A program made the translations under genes and the position numbers. From NCBI RefSeq assembly GCF_002204185.1, contig NZ_MXPU01000004.1:310001-374000 (forward strand): DNA of 64,000 nt, given 5' to 3'. The notes below the pieces were generated by a model. That model was not told the origin of the DNA, ran no database searches, and was given only the letters and a program-made list of their open reading frames with translations. The number at the start of each line of letters is the position of its first letter. Within the stretch, counting starts at the first letter, position 1. The stretch is from Rhizobium esperanzae (GTDB lineage: Bacteria > Pseudomonadota > Alphaproteobacteria > Rhizobiales > Rhizobiaceae). Positions 19,121 through 29,072 of this stretch are shown piece by piece.

Positions 19121-19480
19121 TTTGAATGGCCCTAACAGGTTTGGATTGCGAGGCGCATTTCAAGGGATGCCCCCACGTAGCGGCCGGCAAATACGACCGC
19201 ACCGCCGCCATATAGGAATCCGCAAGTGTCATCGCGGCAAAATCCGGGCAAAAATCAGCTTTACCAAGGTCGCTTGCGGAGGAACTGTGGCAGAAAAAAC
19301 ACGGTTCTGGGGCAGGACGGGGGCGAACCCACGATTGGCCGCGGCCAACTTCGGCAGGTCCATTTCAAAATCACCCCTCAAATGGAATGACATTCTAATA
19401 GATGCGGCGAAACTGAAAGACATTTCGTTTCATTATACGACTGACTTGATAGAGTTAAGACCGTCATCAGGAGGCTCCCA
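19121..19480. other. Divergent regulatory region between porin and sulfate transporter genes
   Basis: This 360-base gap holds both promoters and no convincing gene. On the reverse strand CTATAT (19210-19215) suits a rhizobial -10 element, giving an approximately 80-base porin leader. On the forward strand the binding protein gene has a strong AGGAGG ribosome binding site. A GGAAC-N16-CGGTT sequence (19281-19306) imperfectly resembles an EcfG promoter. None of these has experimental support here. Confidence 0.45.
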
Positions 19481-20506
19481 ATGCAGACACAAAGGTTCAC
19501 CCGGCTCCTCGCAGCCGCGGTCATGGCAGGCAGCTTTGCGATCGGAAGCGTCGCTCCTGTTTTCGCGGATCAGGCGCTTCTCAATGTTTCCTATGATCCG
19601 ACCCGCGAATTGTACAAGGATTTCAATGCCGCCTTTGCCGCCAAGTGGCAGAAGGATACGGGTGAAACCGTCACGATCAAAGCTTCGCACGGCGGCTCCG
19701 GCGCCCAGGCGCGCTCGGTCATCGACGGTCTCGACGCCGACGTCGTGACGCTTGCCCTCGAAGGTGATATCGACGCCATTGCCAAGGCGACAGGGAAGAT
19801 TCCGGCAGATTGGAAGAGCAAGCTCCCGAACAATTCGACGCCCTACACCTCGACGATCGTCTTCCTCGTGCGCAAAGGCAACCCGAAGGGCATCAAGGAT
19901 TGGGGCGATCTGATCAAGGATGACGTGCAGGTCATCACGCCGAACCCGAAGACCTCGGGCGGCGCCCGCTGGAACTTCCTGGCGGCCTGGGCTTGGGCCA
20001 AACAGGCCAATGGCGGCGACGACGCCAAGGCACAGGATTACGTGACGAAACTGCTGCAGCATGTTCCGGTGCTCGATACCGGCGCCCGTGGCGCGACCAC
20101 GACTTTCGTCCAGCGCGGCCTCGGCGACGTGCTCCTTGCCTGGGAGAACGAAGCCTATCTCTCGCTCGAAGAACTCGGGCCCGACCAGTTCGAGATCGTG
20201 ACGCCGTCGTTCTCCATCCGCGCCGACCCGCCGGTCGCCGTTGTCGACGGCAACGTCGACAAGAAGGGGACACGCAAGGTCGCCGAAGCCTATCTCAACT
20301 ACCTTTATTCAGACGAGGGCCAGAAGATCGCCGCCAAGCACTACTACCGGCCGATCAAGCCCGAAGCCGCCGATCCGGCCGACGTCGCCCGCTTCCCGAA
20401 GCTGACTCTTGCCACGATCGAAGACTTCGGCGGCTGGAAGCAAGCGCAGCCGAAATTCTTCGGCGACGGCGGCGTATTTGACCAAATCTACAAGCCGGCC
20501 CAATAA
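19481..20506 (+). CDS. sbp: Sulfate ABC transporter substrate-binding protein
   Basis: The 341-residue periplasmic sulfate-binding protein has a signal peptide cleaved near PVFA. The mature start [17 protein letters not shown] is the family hallmark, followed by [24 protein letters not shown] and [12 protein letters not shown], which line the anion site. It is the first gene of a sbp-cysT-cysW-cysA operon for sulfate/thiosulfate import. AGGAGG precedes the ATG. Confidence 0.95.
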   Translation: MQTQRFTRLLAAAVMAGSFAIGSVAPVFADQALLNVSYDPTRELYKDFNAAFAAKWQKDTGETVTIKASHGGSGAQARSVIDGLDADVVTLALEGDIDAIAKATGKIPADWKSKLPNNSTPYTSTIVFLVRKGNPKGIKDWGDLIKDDVQVITPNPKTSGGARWNFLAAWAWAKQANGGDDAKAQDYVTKLLQHVPVLDTGARGATTTFVQRGLGDVLLAWENEAYLSLEELGPDQFEIVTPSFSIRADPPVAVVDGNVDKKGTRKVAEAYLNYLYSDEGQKIAAKHYYRPIKPEAADPADVARFPKLTLATIEDFGGWKQAQPKFFGDGGVFDQIYKPAQ

Positions 20507-20514
20507 TAGATTTC

Positions 20515-21372
20515 ATGAGTGCACATAGCCCCACGCGGTGGCGGTTCAGGCGGCCGAGCGTCATTCCGGGTTTCGGAATGGCGCTCGGCCTTACCTTGAC
20601 CTGGCTCACCCTTCTGATCCTCATTCCGCTCTCCGGCCTTGCCGTCCGGTCGAGCGCGCTCGGCTGGGAGAAATTCTGGTCGATCGCGCTCGATCCGCGT
20701 ACGCTGAATGCACTGCGCATCAGCTTCGGCACCGCCTTCATCGCCGCGATCGTCAACGCTGTTTTCGGCATCATTCTCGCCTGGGTGCTGGTGCGTTATC
20801 GCTTCCCCGGCAAGCGCGTCATCGATGCAATGGTCGATCTGCCTTTCGCGCTGCCGACCGCGGTTGCCGGCATCGCATTGACGACACTTTATGCGCCGAA
20901 CGGCTGGGTCGGCCAATTCCTGACCCCGCTCGGGATCAAGATCGCCTTCACGCCGGCCGGCATTGTCATAGCGCTGATCTTTGTCGGCCTGCCCTTCGTG
21001 GTGCGCACCGTGCAGCCGGTCATGGAGGAAATCGACAAGGAAGTGGAAGAGGCTGCGGCAACGCTCGGCGCCAACCGCTTGCAGACGATTTTCCGCGTGC
21101 TGCTGCCGGGGCTGGCGCCTGCCGTGCTCACCGGCTTCGCGCTCGCCTTTGCCCGCGGCGTCGGTGAATATGGTTCGGTCATCTTCATCGCCGGCAACCT
21201 GCCGTTCAAATCAGAGATCGCACCGCTGCTGATCGTCATCAAGCTCGAGGAATATAACTACGCTGCGGCGACCGGCATTGCCGCAATCATGCTGATTCTC
21301 TCCTTCGGCATGCTGCTCGTCATCAACCTCATCCAGAGCTGGAGCAGGCGGAGGTACGGCTATGGCGCTTGA
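20515..21372 (+). CDS. cysT: Sulfate ABC transporter permease CysT
   Basis: The 285-residue inner-membrane permease has six predicted helices and the ABC coupling loop [22 protein letters not shown]. The N-terminal helix region ([20 protein letters not shown]) matches CysT/CysU. It pairs with CysW, whose start overlaps this stop by 11 bases. No strong ribosome binding site is visible, consistent with translation coupled to sbp, which ends eight bases upstream. Confidence 0.95.
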   Translation: MSAHSPTRWRFRRPSVIPGFGMALGLTLTWLTLLILIPLSGLAVRSSALGWEKFWSIALDPRTLNALRISFGTAFIAAIVNAVFGIILAWVLVRYRFPGKRVIDAMVDLPFALPTAVAGIALTTLYAPNGWVGQFLTPLGIKIAFTPAGIVIALIFVGLPFVVRTVQPVMEEIDKEVEEAAATLGANRLQTIFRVLLPGLAPAVLTGFALAFARGVGEYGSVIFIAGNLPFKSEIAPLLIVIKLEEYNYAAATGIAAIMLILSFGMLLVINLIQSWSRRRYGYGA

Positions 21373-22234
21373 TACGACCACTCAACCCGGCAAATTGCGC
21401 TCGGTGACAACAGAACACCGGATCGCCCGCTACAGCCTGATCATCCTTTCGCTCGTCTTCCTGCTGCTGATCCTGCTGCTGCCGCTCGCCGCCGTGTTTG
21501 TCGAGGCCTTCCGCAAGGGCGCCAGCCCCTTTCTCGAAGCGCTGCAGGATGTCGAAACCTTCTCGGCGATCCGGCTGACGCTGATCGTCGCCGGCATCAG
21601 CGTGCCGCTCAATCTCGCCTTCGGGGTTGCCGCTGCCTGGGCGATCGCCAAGTTCGAGTTCAAGGGCAAGGCATTTCTGACGACGCTGATCGACCTGCCC
21701 TTTTCCGTTTCGCCGGTCATATCGGGCCTGGTCTTCGTGCTTCTGTTCGGCGCCAATACCTGGCTCGGCCATTGGCTCAGCGCCAACGACATCAAGATCC
21801 TGTTCGCCGTTCCGGGGCTTGTCCTGGCGACTATGTTCGTCACCTTTCCCTTCGTCGCCCGCGAACTGATTCCGCTGATGCAGGAACAGGGAACGGCCGA
21901 CGAGGAGGCAGCCCTTTCGCTCGGCGCCAGCGGCTGGCAAACCTTCTGGTACGTGACGCTGCCGAACATCAAGTGGGGTCTGCTCTACGGCGTGCTGCTC
22001 TGCAACGCCCGCGCCATGGGCGAATTCGGCGCCGTGTCGGTTGTCTCCGGCCACATTCGCGGCCAGACGAATACCATGCCGCTGCAGGTGGAAATTCTCT
22101 ACAACGAATATAATTTCACCGGCGCTTTCGCCGTCGCCACACTTTTGGCGCTGCTGGCGCTCGTGACCCTAGTTTTGAAGACGCTGCTGGAAATGCGCTA
22201 CAGCGCCGAAATATCCGCCAGCCGGCGGCACTGA
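21362..22234 (+). CDS. cysW: Sulfate ABC transporter permease CysW
   Basis: The 290-residue second permease of the sulfate importer has six helices and the coupling loop [22 protein letters not shown]. The segment [20 protein letters not shown] is typical of CysW. It overlaps cysT and runs to 10 bases before cysA. Confidence 0.95.
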   Translation: MALDTTTQPGKLRSVTTEHRIARYSLIILSLVFLLLILLLPLAAVFVEAFRKGASPFLEALQDVETFSAIRLTLIVAGISVPLNLAFGVAAAWAIAKFEFKGKAFLTTLIDLPFSVSPVISGLVFVLLFGANTWLGHWLSANDIKILFAVPGLVLATMFVTFPFVARELIPLMQEQGTADEEAALSLGASGWQTFWYVTLPNIKWGLLYGVLLCNARAMGEFGAVSVVSGHIRGQTNTMPLQVEILYNEYNFTGAFAVATLLALLALVTLVLKTLLEMRYSAEISASRRH

Positions 22235-22244
22235 AGGATTTGAA

Positions 22245-23285
22245 ATGGAAGTACGCGTTCAAAACATTCGCAAGGAATTCGAGCGTTTTCCGGCGCTGCA
22301 CGACGTCTCGCTCGATATCCGCTCCGGCGAACTGATCGCACTGCTCGGCCCTTCGGGTTCCGGCAAGACGACATTACTGCGGCTGATCGCCGGCCTCGAA
22401 AGCCCGACGGAGGGGCAGATTTTCTTCGGCGACGAAGATGCCTCGAAGAAATCGGTGCAGCAGCGCAATATCGGCTTCGTCTTCCAGCACTATGCGCTCT
22501 TCCGCTACATGACGGTGCTCGACAACGTCTCATTCGGCCTGAGGGTCAGAAAGGGCGCGCGGCGTCCTGCGAAAGCCGATATCCGCCGGCGGGCGCTGGA
22601 ACTGCTCGACCTCGTGCAGCTTTCCGGCCTTGAAAAACGCTATCCCGCCCAACTTTCCGGCGGCCAGCGCCAGCGCGTGGCGCTCGCCCGCGCCATGGCG
22701 GTTGAGCCGAACGTGCTGCTGCTCGACGAACCCTTCGGCGCGCTCGACGCCCAGGTGCGCAAGGATCTGCGCAAATGGCTGCGCGAGATCCATGACCGCA
22801 CCGGCCACACCACCGTCTTCGTCACCCACGACCAGGACGAGGCGCTGGAGCTTGCCGACCGCGTCGTCGTCATGAGCCAGGGCGCGATCGAGCAGGTCGG
22901 CACGCCGGATGAGGTTTACGACTATCCCAACTCACCCTTCGTCTTCGGCTTCATCGGCCAGTCGAATTGCCTGCAGGTCGATATTTCAGACGGCGACATC
23001 CGCTTCGAGGGCCGCTCGCTCGGCCTCAATGCCGAGGGTGAGCCTGATGGACCGGCGCAGCTCTACTTCCGCCCGCATGACGTCAGGCTCTGCGAATCGG
23101 CGGAAAACTGCATTGCCGGCCAGCCGGTCTCCAGCCGCCGCGTCGCCGGCACCCGCCATATCGAACTCGATATCGGCAATGATCGCCCGCATATCGAAAT
23201 CGAACTGCCCCCGAGCGAGGCCGACAGGCTCGATCGCAATCGGGTGGCTTTCAAGCCGACTCGCTGGAAGCTGTTTCGCAGCTGA
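22245..23285 (+). CDS. cysA: Sulfate/thiosulfate ABC transporter ATP-binding protein CysA
   Basis: The 346-residue ATPase has a Walker A (LLGPSGSGKTTLLR), signature LSGGQRQRVALARA, Walker B LLLDEPFGALDAQV and the H-loop FVTHDQDEALELADRVV. A C-terminal regulatory domain of the TOBE type follows (YFRPHDVRLCES). It ends the sulfate operon and powers import through CysTW. Confidence 0.95.
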   Translation: MEVRVQNIRKEFERFPALHDVSLDIRSGELIALLGPSGSGKTTLLRLIAGLESPTEGQIFFGDEDASKKSVQQRNIGFVFQHYALFRYMTVLDNVSFGLRVRKGARRPAKADIRRRALELLDLVQLSGLEKRYPAQLSGGQRQRVALARAMAVEPNVLLLDEPFGALDAQVRKDLRKWLREIHDRTGHTTVFVTHDQDEALELADRVVVMSQGAIEQVGTPDEVYDYPNSPFVFGFIGQSNCLQVDISDGDIRFEGRSLGLNAEGEPDGPAQLYFRPHDVRLCESAENCIAGQPVSSRRVAGTRHIELDIGNDRPHIEIELPPSEADRLDRNRVAFKPTRWKLFRS

Positions 23286-23321
23286 CGATCACGGGCGCAA
23301 AAGAGGGTTGCCACAGCTCGC

Positions 23322-23363
23322 GCTGCTGCACAATTCGTTAAATTTTCAGATTTATGCAGCAGC
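23322..23363 (+). terminator. Hairpin downstream of cysA
   Basis: GCTGCTGCA (23322-23330) and TGCAGCAGC (23355-23363) are exact inverted arms separated by an AT-rich 24-base loop, 37 bases past the cysA stop. The long loop and missing T-run make it a weak terminator candidate. A protein-binding palindrome is possible. Confidence 0.3.
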
Positions 23364-23515
23364 TTGTCTGACACTCGCCGCCTGAATCGCTTTTGGCGAG
23401 AGTCGATTCTGGTGTTTGTGATCTCTGGTTGTTTGTGTTTCAGTCATATGACGAGTAAAAGTTTTTCCGCGTTAATCATAAAGGGCTGGACTAATCCCAT
23501 AGGAGGCACCTGGCG

Positions 23516-24334
23516 TTGAGGGCGGAGATTTCCTTTGGAAAATCCCTGATCGGGATTTTATTCGTAGGACTGGCGGCCGCAGGCTGCACCACAACACCAA
23601 AGCCGGCGGCGACGCCGGGAAAAACAAAACAGGCTCAAGCGGCGAAAGTCACTTTCAATTATACCGCCAAGGATCGCGACTGCCTGAAGCGCGCGATGTA
23701 TTTCGAATCGCAGCATTCCGACGAGGATGGTTATCTGGCCGTCGGCACCGTCGTCATGAACAGGCTGACGTCGGGCGCCTACCCACCGTCGATCTGCGGT
23801 GTTGTCGCCCAGGAGAAGCAGTTTGCGCCTGGGGTCATGACGCGGGAAGTCAAGCCGCAGGCCGAACCAGAACTCGCCACCGCGGCCGATGCGATCCTGC
23901 TGAAGGGTGCGCGCCATCCGGCCGTGAAGGACGCGATGTTCTTCCACACCGACGGTCTGAAATTCCCTTATGACAACATGCACTATGTAACGGTCGCCGG
24001 CGGCAATGCCTTCTACGAGAAGCGCGATTCCAACGGCATGCTCGAAACGCCGCCGCCGCTGCCGTCCTATGAGGTGGCGATGAATTATGTGCCCGGCGAA
24101 AGCATGCTGCCGCCGCAATTCGAGGCGCTGATACCCTCGGCCGTTCCCGTTCCTCTGCCGGCGCCCGATCCGATGCCGACGGCGAGCACGGCGCCGATGC
24201 AGATAACGGCCCCGGTAACCCAACCAGAAACCGCGCCTGCGCCCGAGCCGGCAATGCGGATCGCGATCCCGACGCCCCGTCCCGCCTATGACAGCGTGAT
24301 GCTGCGCGGCGAGATCCCGGTAAATGGCGGATAA
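23516..24334 (+). CDS. Cell wall hydrolase (SleB-like) lipoprotein
   Basis: The 272-residue protein has a lipoprotein signal with lipobox LAAAGC and then a SleB/hydrolase_2 domain (about residues 55-165; RAMYFESQHSDEDGYLAVGT, NRLTSGAYPPSICGVV). The C-terminal third is a low-complexity Pro/Ala linker. SleB-family enzymes cleave peptidoglycan; rhizobial members probably remodel the wall at the outer membrane. The start is a TTG with AGGAGG ten bases upstream; no ATG is suitably placed. Confidence 0.82.
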   Translation: MRAEISFGKSLIGILFVGLAAAGCTTTPKPAATPGKTKQAQAAKVTFNYTAKDRDCLKRAMYFESQHSDEDGYLAVGTVVMNRLTSGAYPPSICGVVAQEKQFAPGVMTREVKPQAEPELATAADAILLKGARHPAVKDAMFFHTDGLKFPYDNMHYVTVAGGNAFYEKRDSNGMLETPPPLPSYEVAMNYVPGESMLPPQFEALIPSAVPVPLPAPDPMPTASTAPMQITAPVTQPETAPAPEPAMRIAIPTPRPAYDSVMLRGEIPVNGG

Positions 24335-24363
24335 ACCTGTATTTAATTAAAGAGAAGAATGCC

Positions 24364-25596
24364 TTAGGCGCGCTCCTCCCAGATCTTCGCAAGCTCCACA
24401 ATGGTTGCGACCGCTTTTTCCATATCCTGGCGGCTCACCCATTCGAGCGGCGAGTGGAAGGCATGGCCGCCGGCAAAAATGTTCGGGCACGGCAGCCCCA
24501 TGAAGGAGAGCCGCGATCCGTCCGTGCCGCCGCGAATGCTGCCGCGAACCGGCGTCATGCCGGCACGGCGCACGGCTTCAAGCGCGTTCTCGACAATCTC
24601 GGGATGGCGGTCGAGCACCGTCTTCATGTTGCGATATTGTTCCGTCACCTGGAAATGGTAGCTCGAGCCGGGATAGGCTGACATCACCTGCTTGACGATA
24701 GTTTCGAGCATCGCCTCCTTTTGCACGAGGCCCTCGTCGGTAAAGTCGCGAACGATGAAGCTCAGCGACGCCTTTTCCATCGAGCCGGTGACGCCGACAG
24801 GATGGATGAAGCCCTGCTTGCCTTCCGTCGTTTCCGGCGCCACGTCCTTCGGCAGCCGGTCGATGATGGCGCCGGCGATCTTGACGGCGTTCTCCATGCG
24901 GTCCTTGGCGAAGCCCGGATGGATCGCGACGCCTGTTATGCCGATCTCGACGCCGTCTGCCGAGAAGGTTTCGTCCTCGATGTGACCCGCCGTCTCGCCG
25001 TCCATCGTATAGGCGAAGTCGGCGCCAAGTTTCTTCAAATCAACCTTGTTGACGCCGCGGCCGACCTCCTCGTCGGGCGTGAACAGGATCTTGATCATCC
25101 CGTGCCGGATATCCGGATTGTCGACGAGGATCTGGGCCGCGGTCATGATTTCCGCCAGCCCGGCCTTGTCGTCGGCGCCGAGCAATGTCGTCCCGTCGGT
25201 CGTGACGATGTCGTTTCCGATCTGGTTTTTGAGCTCCGGGTGCTCGCTCACACGGATGACCCGGCTCGGATCACCGGTCAGCTGAATATCTCCACCGGGG
25301 TAATTTCGGATGACCTGCGGCTTGACACCAGTGCCGCTGAAATCGGGCGCCGTATCCATATGCGAGCAGAAGCAGATGACCGGCACCGCCTTTTCGCTAT
25401 TGCCAGGGATGGTCGCGTAGACATAGCCGTGTTCATCGAGATGGGCGTCGGAGAGCCCAATCTGCAGCAACTCATCGACGAGCAGCCGCCCGAGATCCTT
25501 CTGCTTCCCGGTGGTCGGCTGCGTCGATGACGAGGGATCGGATTGGGTGTCGATAACGACATAACGGAGAAAGCGGTCGAGAACGGTGTCGGTCAT
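24364..25596 (-). CDS. pepT: Peptidase T (aminotripeptidase)
   Basis: The 410-residue M20-family dizinc aminopeptidase removes the N-terminal residue of tripeptides in the cytoplasm. Metal and catalytic motifs are visible: FCSHMDTAPDFSG, LGADDKAGLAEIMT, TPDEEVGRGVN and, near the end, AGGHAFHSPLEWV. Length equals the PepT family. The start MTDTVLDRFLRYVVIDTQSD matches PepT; the frame is open farther upstream, but that part is Arg-rich noise without a start signal. Confidence 0.93.
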   Translation of the reverse strand: MTDTVLDRFLRYVVIDTQSDPSSSTQPTTGKQKDLGRLLVDELLQIGLSDAHLDEHGYVYATIPGNSEKAVPVICFCSHMDTAPDFSGTGVKPQVIRNYPGGDIQLTGDPSRVIRVSEHPELKNQIGNDIVTTDGTTLLGADDKAGLAEIMTAAQILVDNPDIRHGMIKILFTPDEEVGRGVNKVDLKKLGADFAYTMDGETAGHIEDETFSADGVEIGITGVAIHPGFAKDRMENAVKIAGAIIDRLPKDVAPETTEGKQGFIHPVGVTGSMEKASLSFIVRDFTDEGLVQKEAMLETIVKQVMSAYPGSSYHFQVTEQYRNMKTVLDRHPEIVENALEAVRRAGMTPVRGSIRGGTDGSRLSFMGLPCPNIFAGGHAFHSPLEWVSRQDMEKAVATIVELAKIWEERA

Positions 25597-25901
25597 TTCA
25601 ATCCTGTCCGGTGAGATCACCCGAGGATATAGCCCTCCCGGGCGAAGCGGCAAAAGATTTTTCCGCTCGGCGATGGTGCTATGACGGCTTTTCACTGAGG
25701 AGCCGGATGACCTGGCTCCCCGAGCGTCCAGCCGCGGAGCTGTTGCAATCTTTCTCTCGCATCCGACAGCGGCAGGCGGATTTTGTCCCGTAGGCAGCAT
25801 CCGACACACCGCCATTAACGGAATATCGCGGCGATCTTGAACAGCCGGAGGCCATTTCCAATATTCATGGGGATTAAGCTGGCATCGAAAGGAGGAAGAA
25901 A
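25597..25901. other. Intergenic region between pepT and a DUF982 gene
   Basis: The 305-base region holds two divergent gene leaders. A small inverted repeat (ggagcc 25699-25704 and ggctcc 25714-25719) is the only structure noticed. AGGAGGAAGAAA just before 25902 is the ribosome binding site of the next gene. No convincing small ORF or RNA was seen. Confidence 0.4.
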
Positions 25902-26216
25902 ATGCCGCTGAACGATGTGCTCTGGACTCGTCCAGTGACGGTCCGGCTGCAGTGTGGCCTGGAACGAACTTTTACCGGCGTCTATGATGCCTTGGATTTC
26001 CTGGAAAACGAATGGCCATTAGGCCACGGGGAGCGCCACCAGCGCGCGGTCAAGACCTGTCGCGGCGCTCTAAACCGGGTTATTGCCCCGTTGATCGCGC
26101 GGGAGGCTTTCCTGGCCGCGTGCGTCGAAGCCGGCATGCCGGCAGTCGTGGCTCCCTGGCAGGTACAGGCCACCCGCCCCCCGGTGCGGCCCACGCGCGT
26201 CGCTGCACTCCGCTAA
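25902..26216 (+). CDS. DUF982-type hypothetical protein
   Basis: The 104-residue protein begins with the DUF982-like pattern W-x-RPVTVRL and contains DALDFLENEWPLGHGERHQRA, typical of this Rhizobiales-restricted family, which is often present in many copies. The function is unknown. A strong GGAGGAAG site precedes the ATG. It lies directly upstream of the ligD promoter, but a functional link is not shown. Confidence 0.75.
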   Translation: MPLNDVLWTRPVTVRLQCGLERTFTGVYDALDFLENEWPLGHGERHQRAVKTCRGALNRVIAPLIAREAFLAACVEAGMPAVVAPWQVQATRPPVRPTRVAALR

Positions 26217-26336
26217 GGGCTAAGCGTGCGGAGGTCACGTCGGGATCCGGACTCGAGATATCTGTCGCGCGGCCCCGGGAGGAGCCGCGCCAGCTCGAAA
26301 CCCGAGGCACCTCGATCTCCTTCGCCTTCTGCGGCT

Positions 26337-26362
26337 GGAACAACGATCACCGCTAGTTCGTT
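26337..26362 (+). promoter_or_regulatory. EcfG-type (general stress sigma) promoter of ligD
   Basis: GGAAC (26337-26341), a 17-base spacer and CGTT (26359-26362) exactly match the alphaproteobacterial EcfG/RpoE2 consensus GGAAC-N16/17-CGTT. The ligD ATG is 27 bases downstream, so the leader would be very short. Motif seen directly; recognition by the stress sigma factor is inferred. Confidence 0.65.
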
Positions 26363-26388
26363 TGAGGACCGAATGTCCGGGAAAAGCC

Positions 26389-29037
26389 ATGGCCAGCGAC
26401 AAGCTATCAAGCTACCGATCAAAACGCGATTTTCAGAAGACCGCTGAGCCCAGCGGCGAGCGGTCCCTCAAACAGAGCAACCGCCGTCGCTTTGTCATCC
26501 AGAAGCACGATGCGACACGCCTGCACTACGACCTGCGGCTCGAGCTCGATGGCGTGTTCAAGAGCTGGGCCGTCACCAAAGGGCCATCGCTCGATCCGCA
26601 CGACAAGCGGCTGGCGGTCGAGGTCGAGGACCATCCCCTCGATTATGGCGACTTCGAAGGCACTATTCCGAAAGGCCAGTATGGCGGCGGCACGGTCATG
26701 CTGTGGGATCGCGGCTATTGGGAGCCGGAGGGCAGGAAGAGCCCGGAGCAGGCGCTTTCCAAGGGTGATTTCAAGTTCACGCTGGAGGGCGAGCGCCTGC
26801 ACGGGAGCTTCGTGCTGGTGCGCATGCGCAACGATCGCGAGCGCAGCAAGCGTACCAACTGGCTGTTGATCAAGCATCATGACGAGTTCTCCGTGGACGA
26901 GAACGGTGCCTCGATCCTCGAAGAAAACGTCACCTCGGTGGCCTCAGGCCGCAGCATGGAAATGATCGCAGCCGGCAAGGGGCGCAAGCCGAAACCCTTC
27001 ATGGTGGAGGGCGGCAAGGTCCAGGCGGACGCCGTCTGGGACAGCAATCACGGATTGGCCGCCGAGGAGCGGCAGTCGGAGGCGAGTGCGGGAAAGCGCG
27101 CCGGTACTGCGACGGCGGTTGATCTTCCGGATTTCATCGCGCCGCAACTCTGCGAGAAGGTCGAGCGACCCCCTGGTGGGGACGGTTGGATCCATGAGAT
27201 CAAGTTCGATGGATATCGCATTCAGATGCGCGTGCTCGATGGCGAAGTCACCTTGAAGACCAGGAAAGGCCTCGACTGGACGGCCAAGTACCCCGAAATC
27301 GCCGAGGCGGCGTCTGCGCTTCCGGATTGTATCCTCGATGGCGAGATTTGCGCTCTCGACGAGCAAGGTGCGCCTAACTTCGCGGCACTGCAGGCGGCAC
27401 TATCGGAGGGCAAGACCGCCAGCCTCGTCTACTTCGCCTTCGATCTGCTCTATGACGGCGGCGAGGATCTCCGCTCGAAGCCCCTGATCGAGCGAAAGAG
27501 GCGATTGCAGGAGCTCCTCACCGAGACCGGCAACGATCCTCGGATCCGCTACGTCGAACATTTCGAGACCGGTGGTGACGCCGTCCTCAGATCGGCCTGC
27601 AAGCTGTCGCTGGAAGGCATCATCTCAAAACAGACAGATGCGCCCTATCAATCCGGACGAACGGAAAGCTGGGCGAAGTCGAAATGCCGGGCGGGGCACG
27701 AGGTGGTGATCGGCGCCTACGCCAAGACCAACGGCAGGTTTCGTTCCCTTCTCGCCGGTGTTTTTCGCGGCGATCATCTTGTCTATGTCGGCCGTGTCGG
27801 AACCGGCTACGGCGCCAAGAAAGTCGAAACGTTGCTTCCGAAACTGAAGGCGCTGGAGACGGCGAGATCGCCCTTCACGGGTATCGGCGCTCCGAAGAAG
27901 CAGGCCGAGGTCGTCTGGGTGAAGCCCGAGCTTGTCGCCGAAATCGAATTCGAGGGGTGGACCGCGGACGGTCTCGTCCGCCAAGCGGCCTTCAAAGGAT
28001 TGCGCGAAGATAAGCCGGCTCGGGAAGTCGAGGCGGAGCCACCGGTAAGACCCTCCAAAGCGGACATCGCGGAGCCGGGTCCGAAGGCCAGGCAAACACC
28101 GGCGCGCCGTAAGGGTGCGAAGGCTGATGTCATGGGAGTGCTCATCTCAAACCCGGACAAACCACTATGGCCGGATGCCAACGGCAGCGAATCGGTCACG
28201 AAGGAAGAATTGGCGGGCTATTACGAGGCAGTCGGCGACTGGATGATCGACCACATCAAGGGCAGGCCCTGCTCTATCATCCGCGCCCCGGATGGAATTG
28301 GCGGCGAGCAGTTCTTTCAGCGCCATGCGATGCCGGGACAATCGAACCTGCTCGACCTGGTCAAGGTATTCGGGGACAAAAAGCCATACCTGCAGATCGA
28401 TCGCATCGAAGGCCTTGCTGCGGTCGCCCAGATCGCAGCGGTCGAACTCCATCCGTGGAACTGCGAACCCGGTCAACCGGAAGTTCCTGGTCGTCTGGTA
28501 TTCGACCTCGATCCCGGGCCTGACGTTCCCTTTGCCACGGTCGTTGCCGCTGCCCGCGAAATGCGCGATCGGCTGGAAGACCTCGGACTGGTCAGCTTTT
28601 GCAAGACGACGGGCGGCAAGGGCCTGCATGTCGTGACCCCGCTTGCAGTCAATAAGCGCAAGCCGCTGTCATGGCCCGAGGCAAAGGCCTTCGCGCATGA
28701 CGTCTGCCAGCAGATGGCCCGGAACAACCCCGATCTCTACCTTATCAAGATGACGAAGAGCCTGAGGGGCGGTCGCATTTTCCTCGATTACCTGCGCAAT
28801 GATCGCATGGCGACGGCCGTAGCGCCGCTTTCTCCTCGAGCCCGCCCCGGTGCGACGGTATCAATGCCTCTGACGTGGACGCAGGTGAAATCAGACCTCG
28901 ACCCTAAAAGGTTCACGATCCGAACCGTGCCTGCCTTGCTATCGAAGTCGTCCGCCTGGAAGGATTATTGTGAGGGGCAGCGTCCCTTGGAGCAGGCGAT
29001 CAAGAGGCTCGGCCGCGCCGGCAAGCATGCCGCGTGA
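26389..29037 (+). CDS. ligD: NHEJ DNA ligase LigD (phosphoesterase-ligase-polymerase)
   Basis: The 882-residue multidomain end-joining enzyme has domains in the Pseudomonas order. The 3'-phosphoesterase (about 30-190) has [15 protein letters not shown] with His40, His46 and Asp48. The ATP-dependent ligase (about 240-545) has nucleotidyl Lys272 in EIKFDGYRI and the downstream motifs LDGEIC and SLEGIISK. The primase-like polymerase (about 590-875) has FDLDPGP near residue 706. With Ku it trims, fills and seals double-strand breaks. The ATG at 26389 is preferred to an in-frame TTG 27 bases upstream, which overlaps the promoter. It is convergent with the ligase-ku operon. Confidence 0.95.
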   Translation: MASDKLSSYRSKRDFQKTAEPSGERSLKQSNRRRFVIQKHDATRLHYDLRLELDGVFKSWAVTKGPSLDPHDKRLAVEVEDHPLDYGDFEGTIPKGQYGGGTVMLWDRGYWEPEGRKSPEQALSKGDFKFTLEGERLHGSFVLVRMRNDRERSKRTNWLLIKHHDEFSVDENGASILEENVTSVASGRSMEMIAAGKGRKPKPFMVEGGKVQADAVWDSNHGLAAEERQSEASAGKRAGTATAVDLPDFIAPQLCEKVERPPGGDGWIHEIKFDGYRIQMRVLDGEVTLKTRKGLDWTAKYPEIAEAASALPDCILDGEICALDEQGAPNFAALQAALSEGKTASLVYFAFDLLYDGGEDLRSKPLIERKRRLQELLTETGNDPRIRYVEHFETGGDAVLRSACKLSLEGIISKQTDAPYQSGRTESWAKSKCRAGHEVVIGAYAKTNGRFRSLLAGVFRGDHLVYVGRVGTGYGAKKVETLLPKLKALETARSPFTGIGAPKKQAEVVWVKPELVAEIEFEGWTADGLVRQAAFKGLREDKPAREVEAEPPVRPSKADIAEPGPKARQTPARRKGAKADVMGVLISNPDKPLWPDANGSESVTKEELAGYYEAVGDWMIDHIKGRPCSIIRAPDGIGGEQFFQRHAMPGQSNLLDLVKVFGDKKPYLQIDRIEGLAAVAQIAAVELHPWNCEPGQPEVPGRLVFDLDPGPDVPFATVVAAAREMRDRLEDLGLVSFCKTTGGKGLHVVTPLAVNKRKPLSWPEAKAFAHDVCQQMARNNPDLYLIKMTKSLRGGRIFLDYLRNDRMATAVAPLSPRARPGATVSMPLTWTQVKSDLDPKRFTIRTVPALLSKSSAWKDYCEGQRPLEQAIKRLGRAGKHAA

Positions 29038-29072
29038 CCAAGAGCGCGCGCAGCTCGCGGCCCTGAACGACT

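Noticed and set aside
19281..19306. GGAAC-N16-CGGTT before the sulfate operon as a stress promoter
   Set aside because: It is 175 bases from the start and mismatched; no reason to expect stress control of sulfate uptake.
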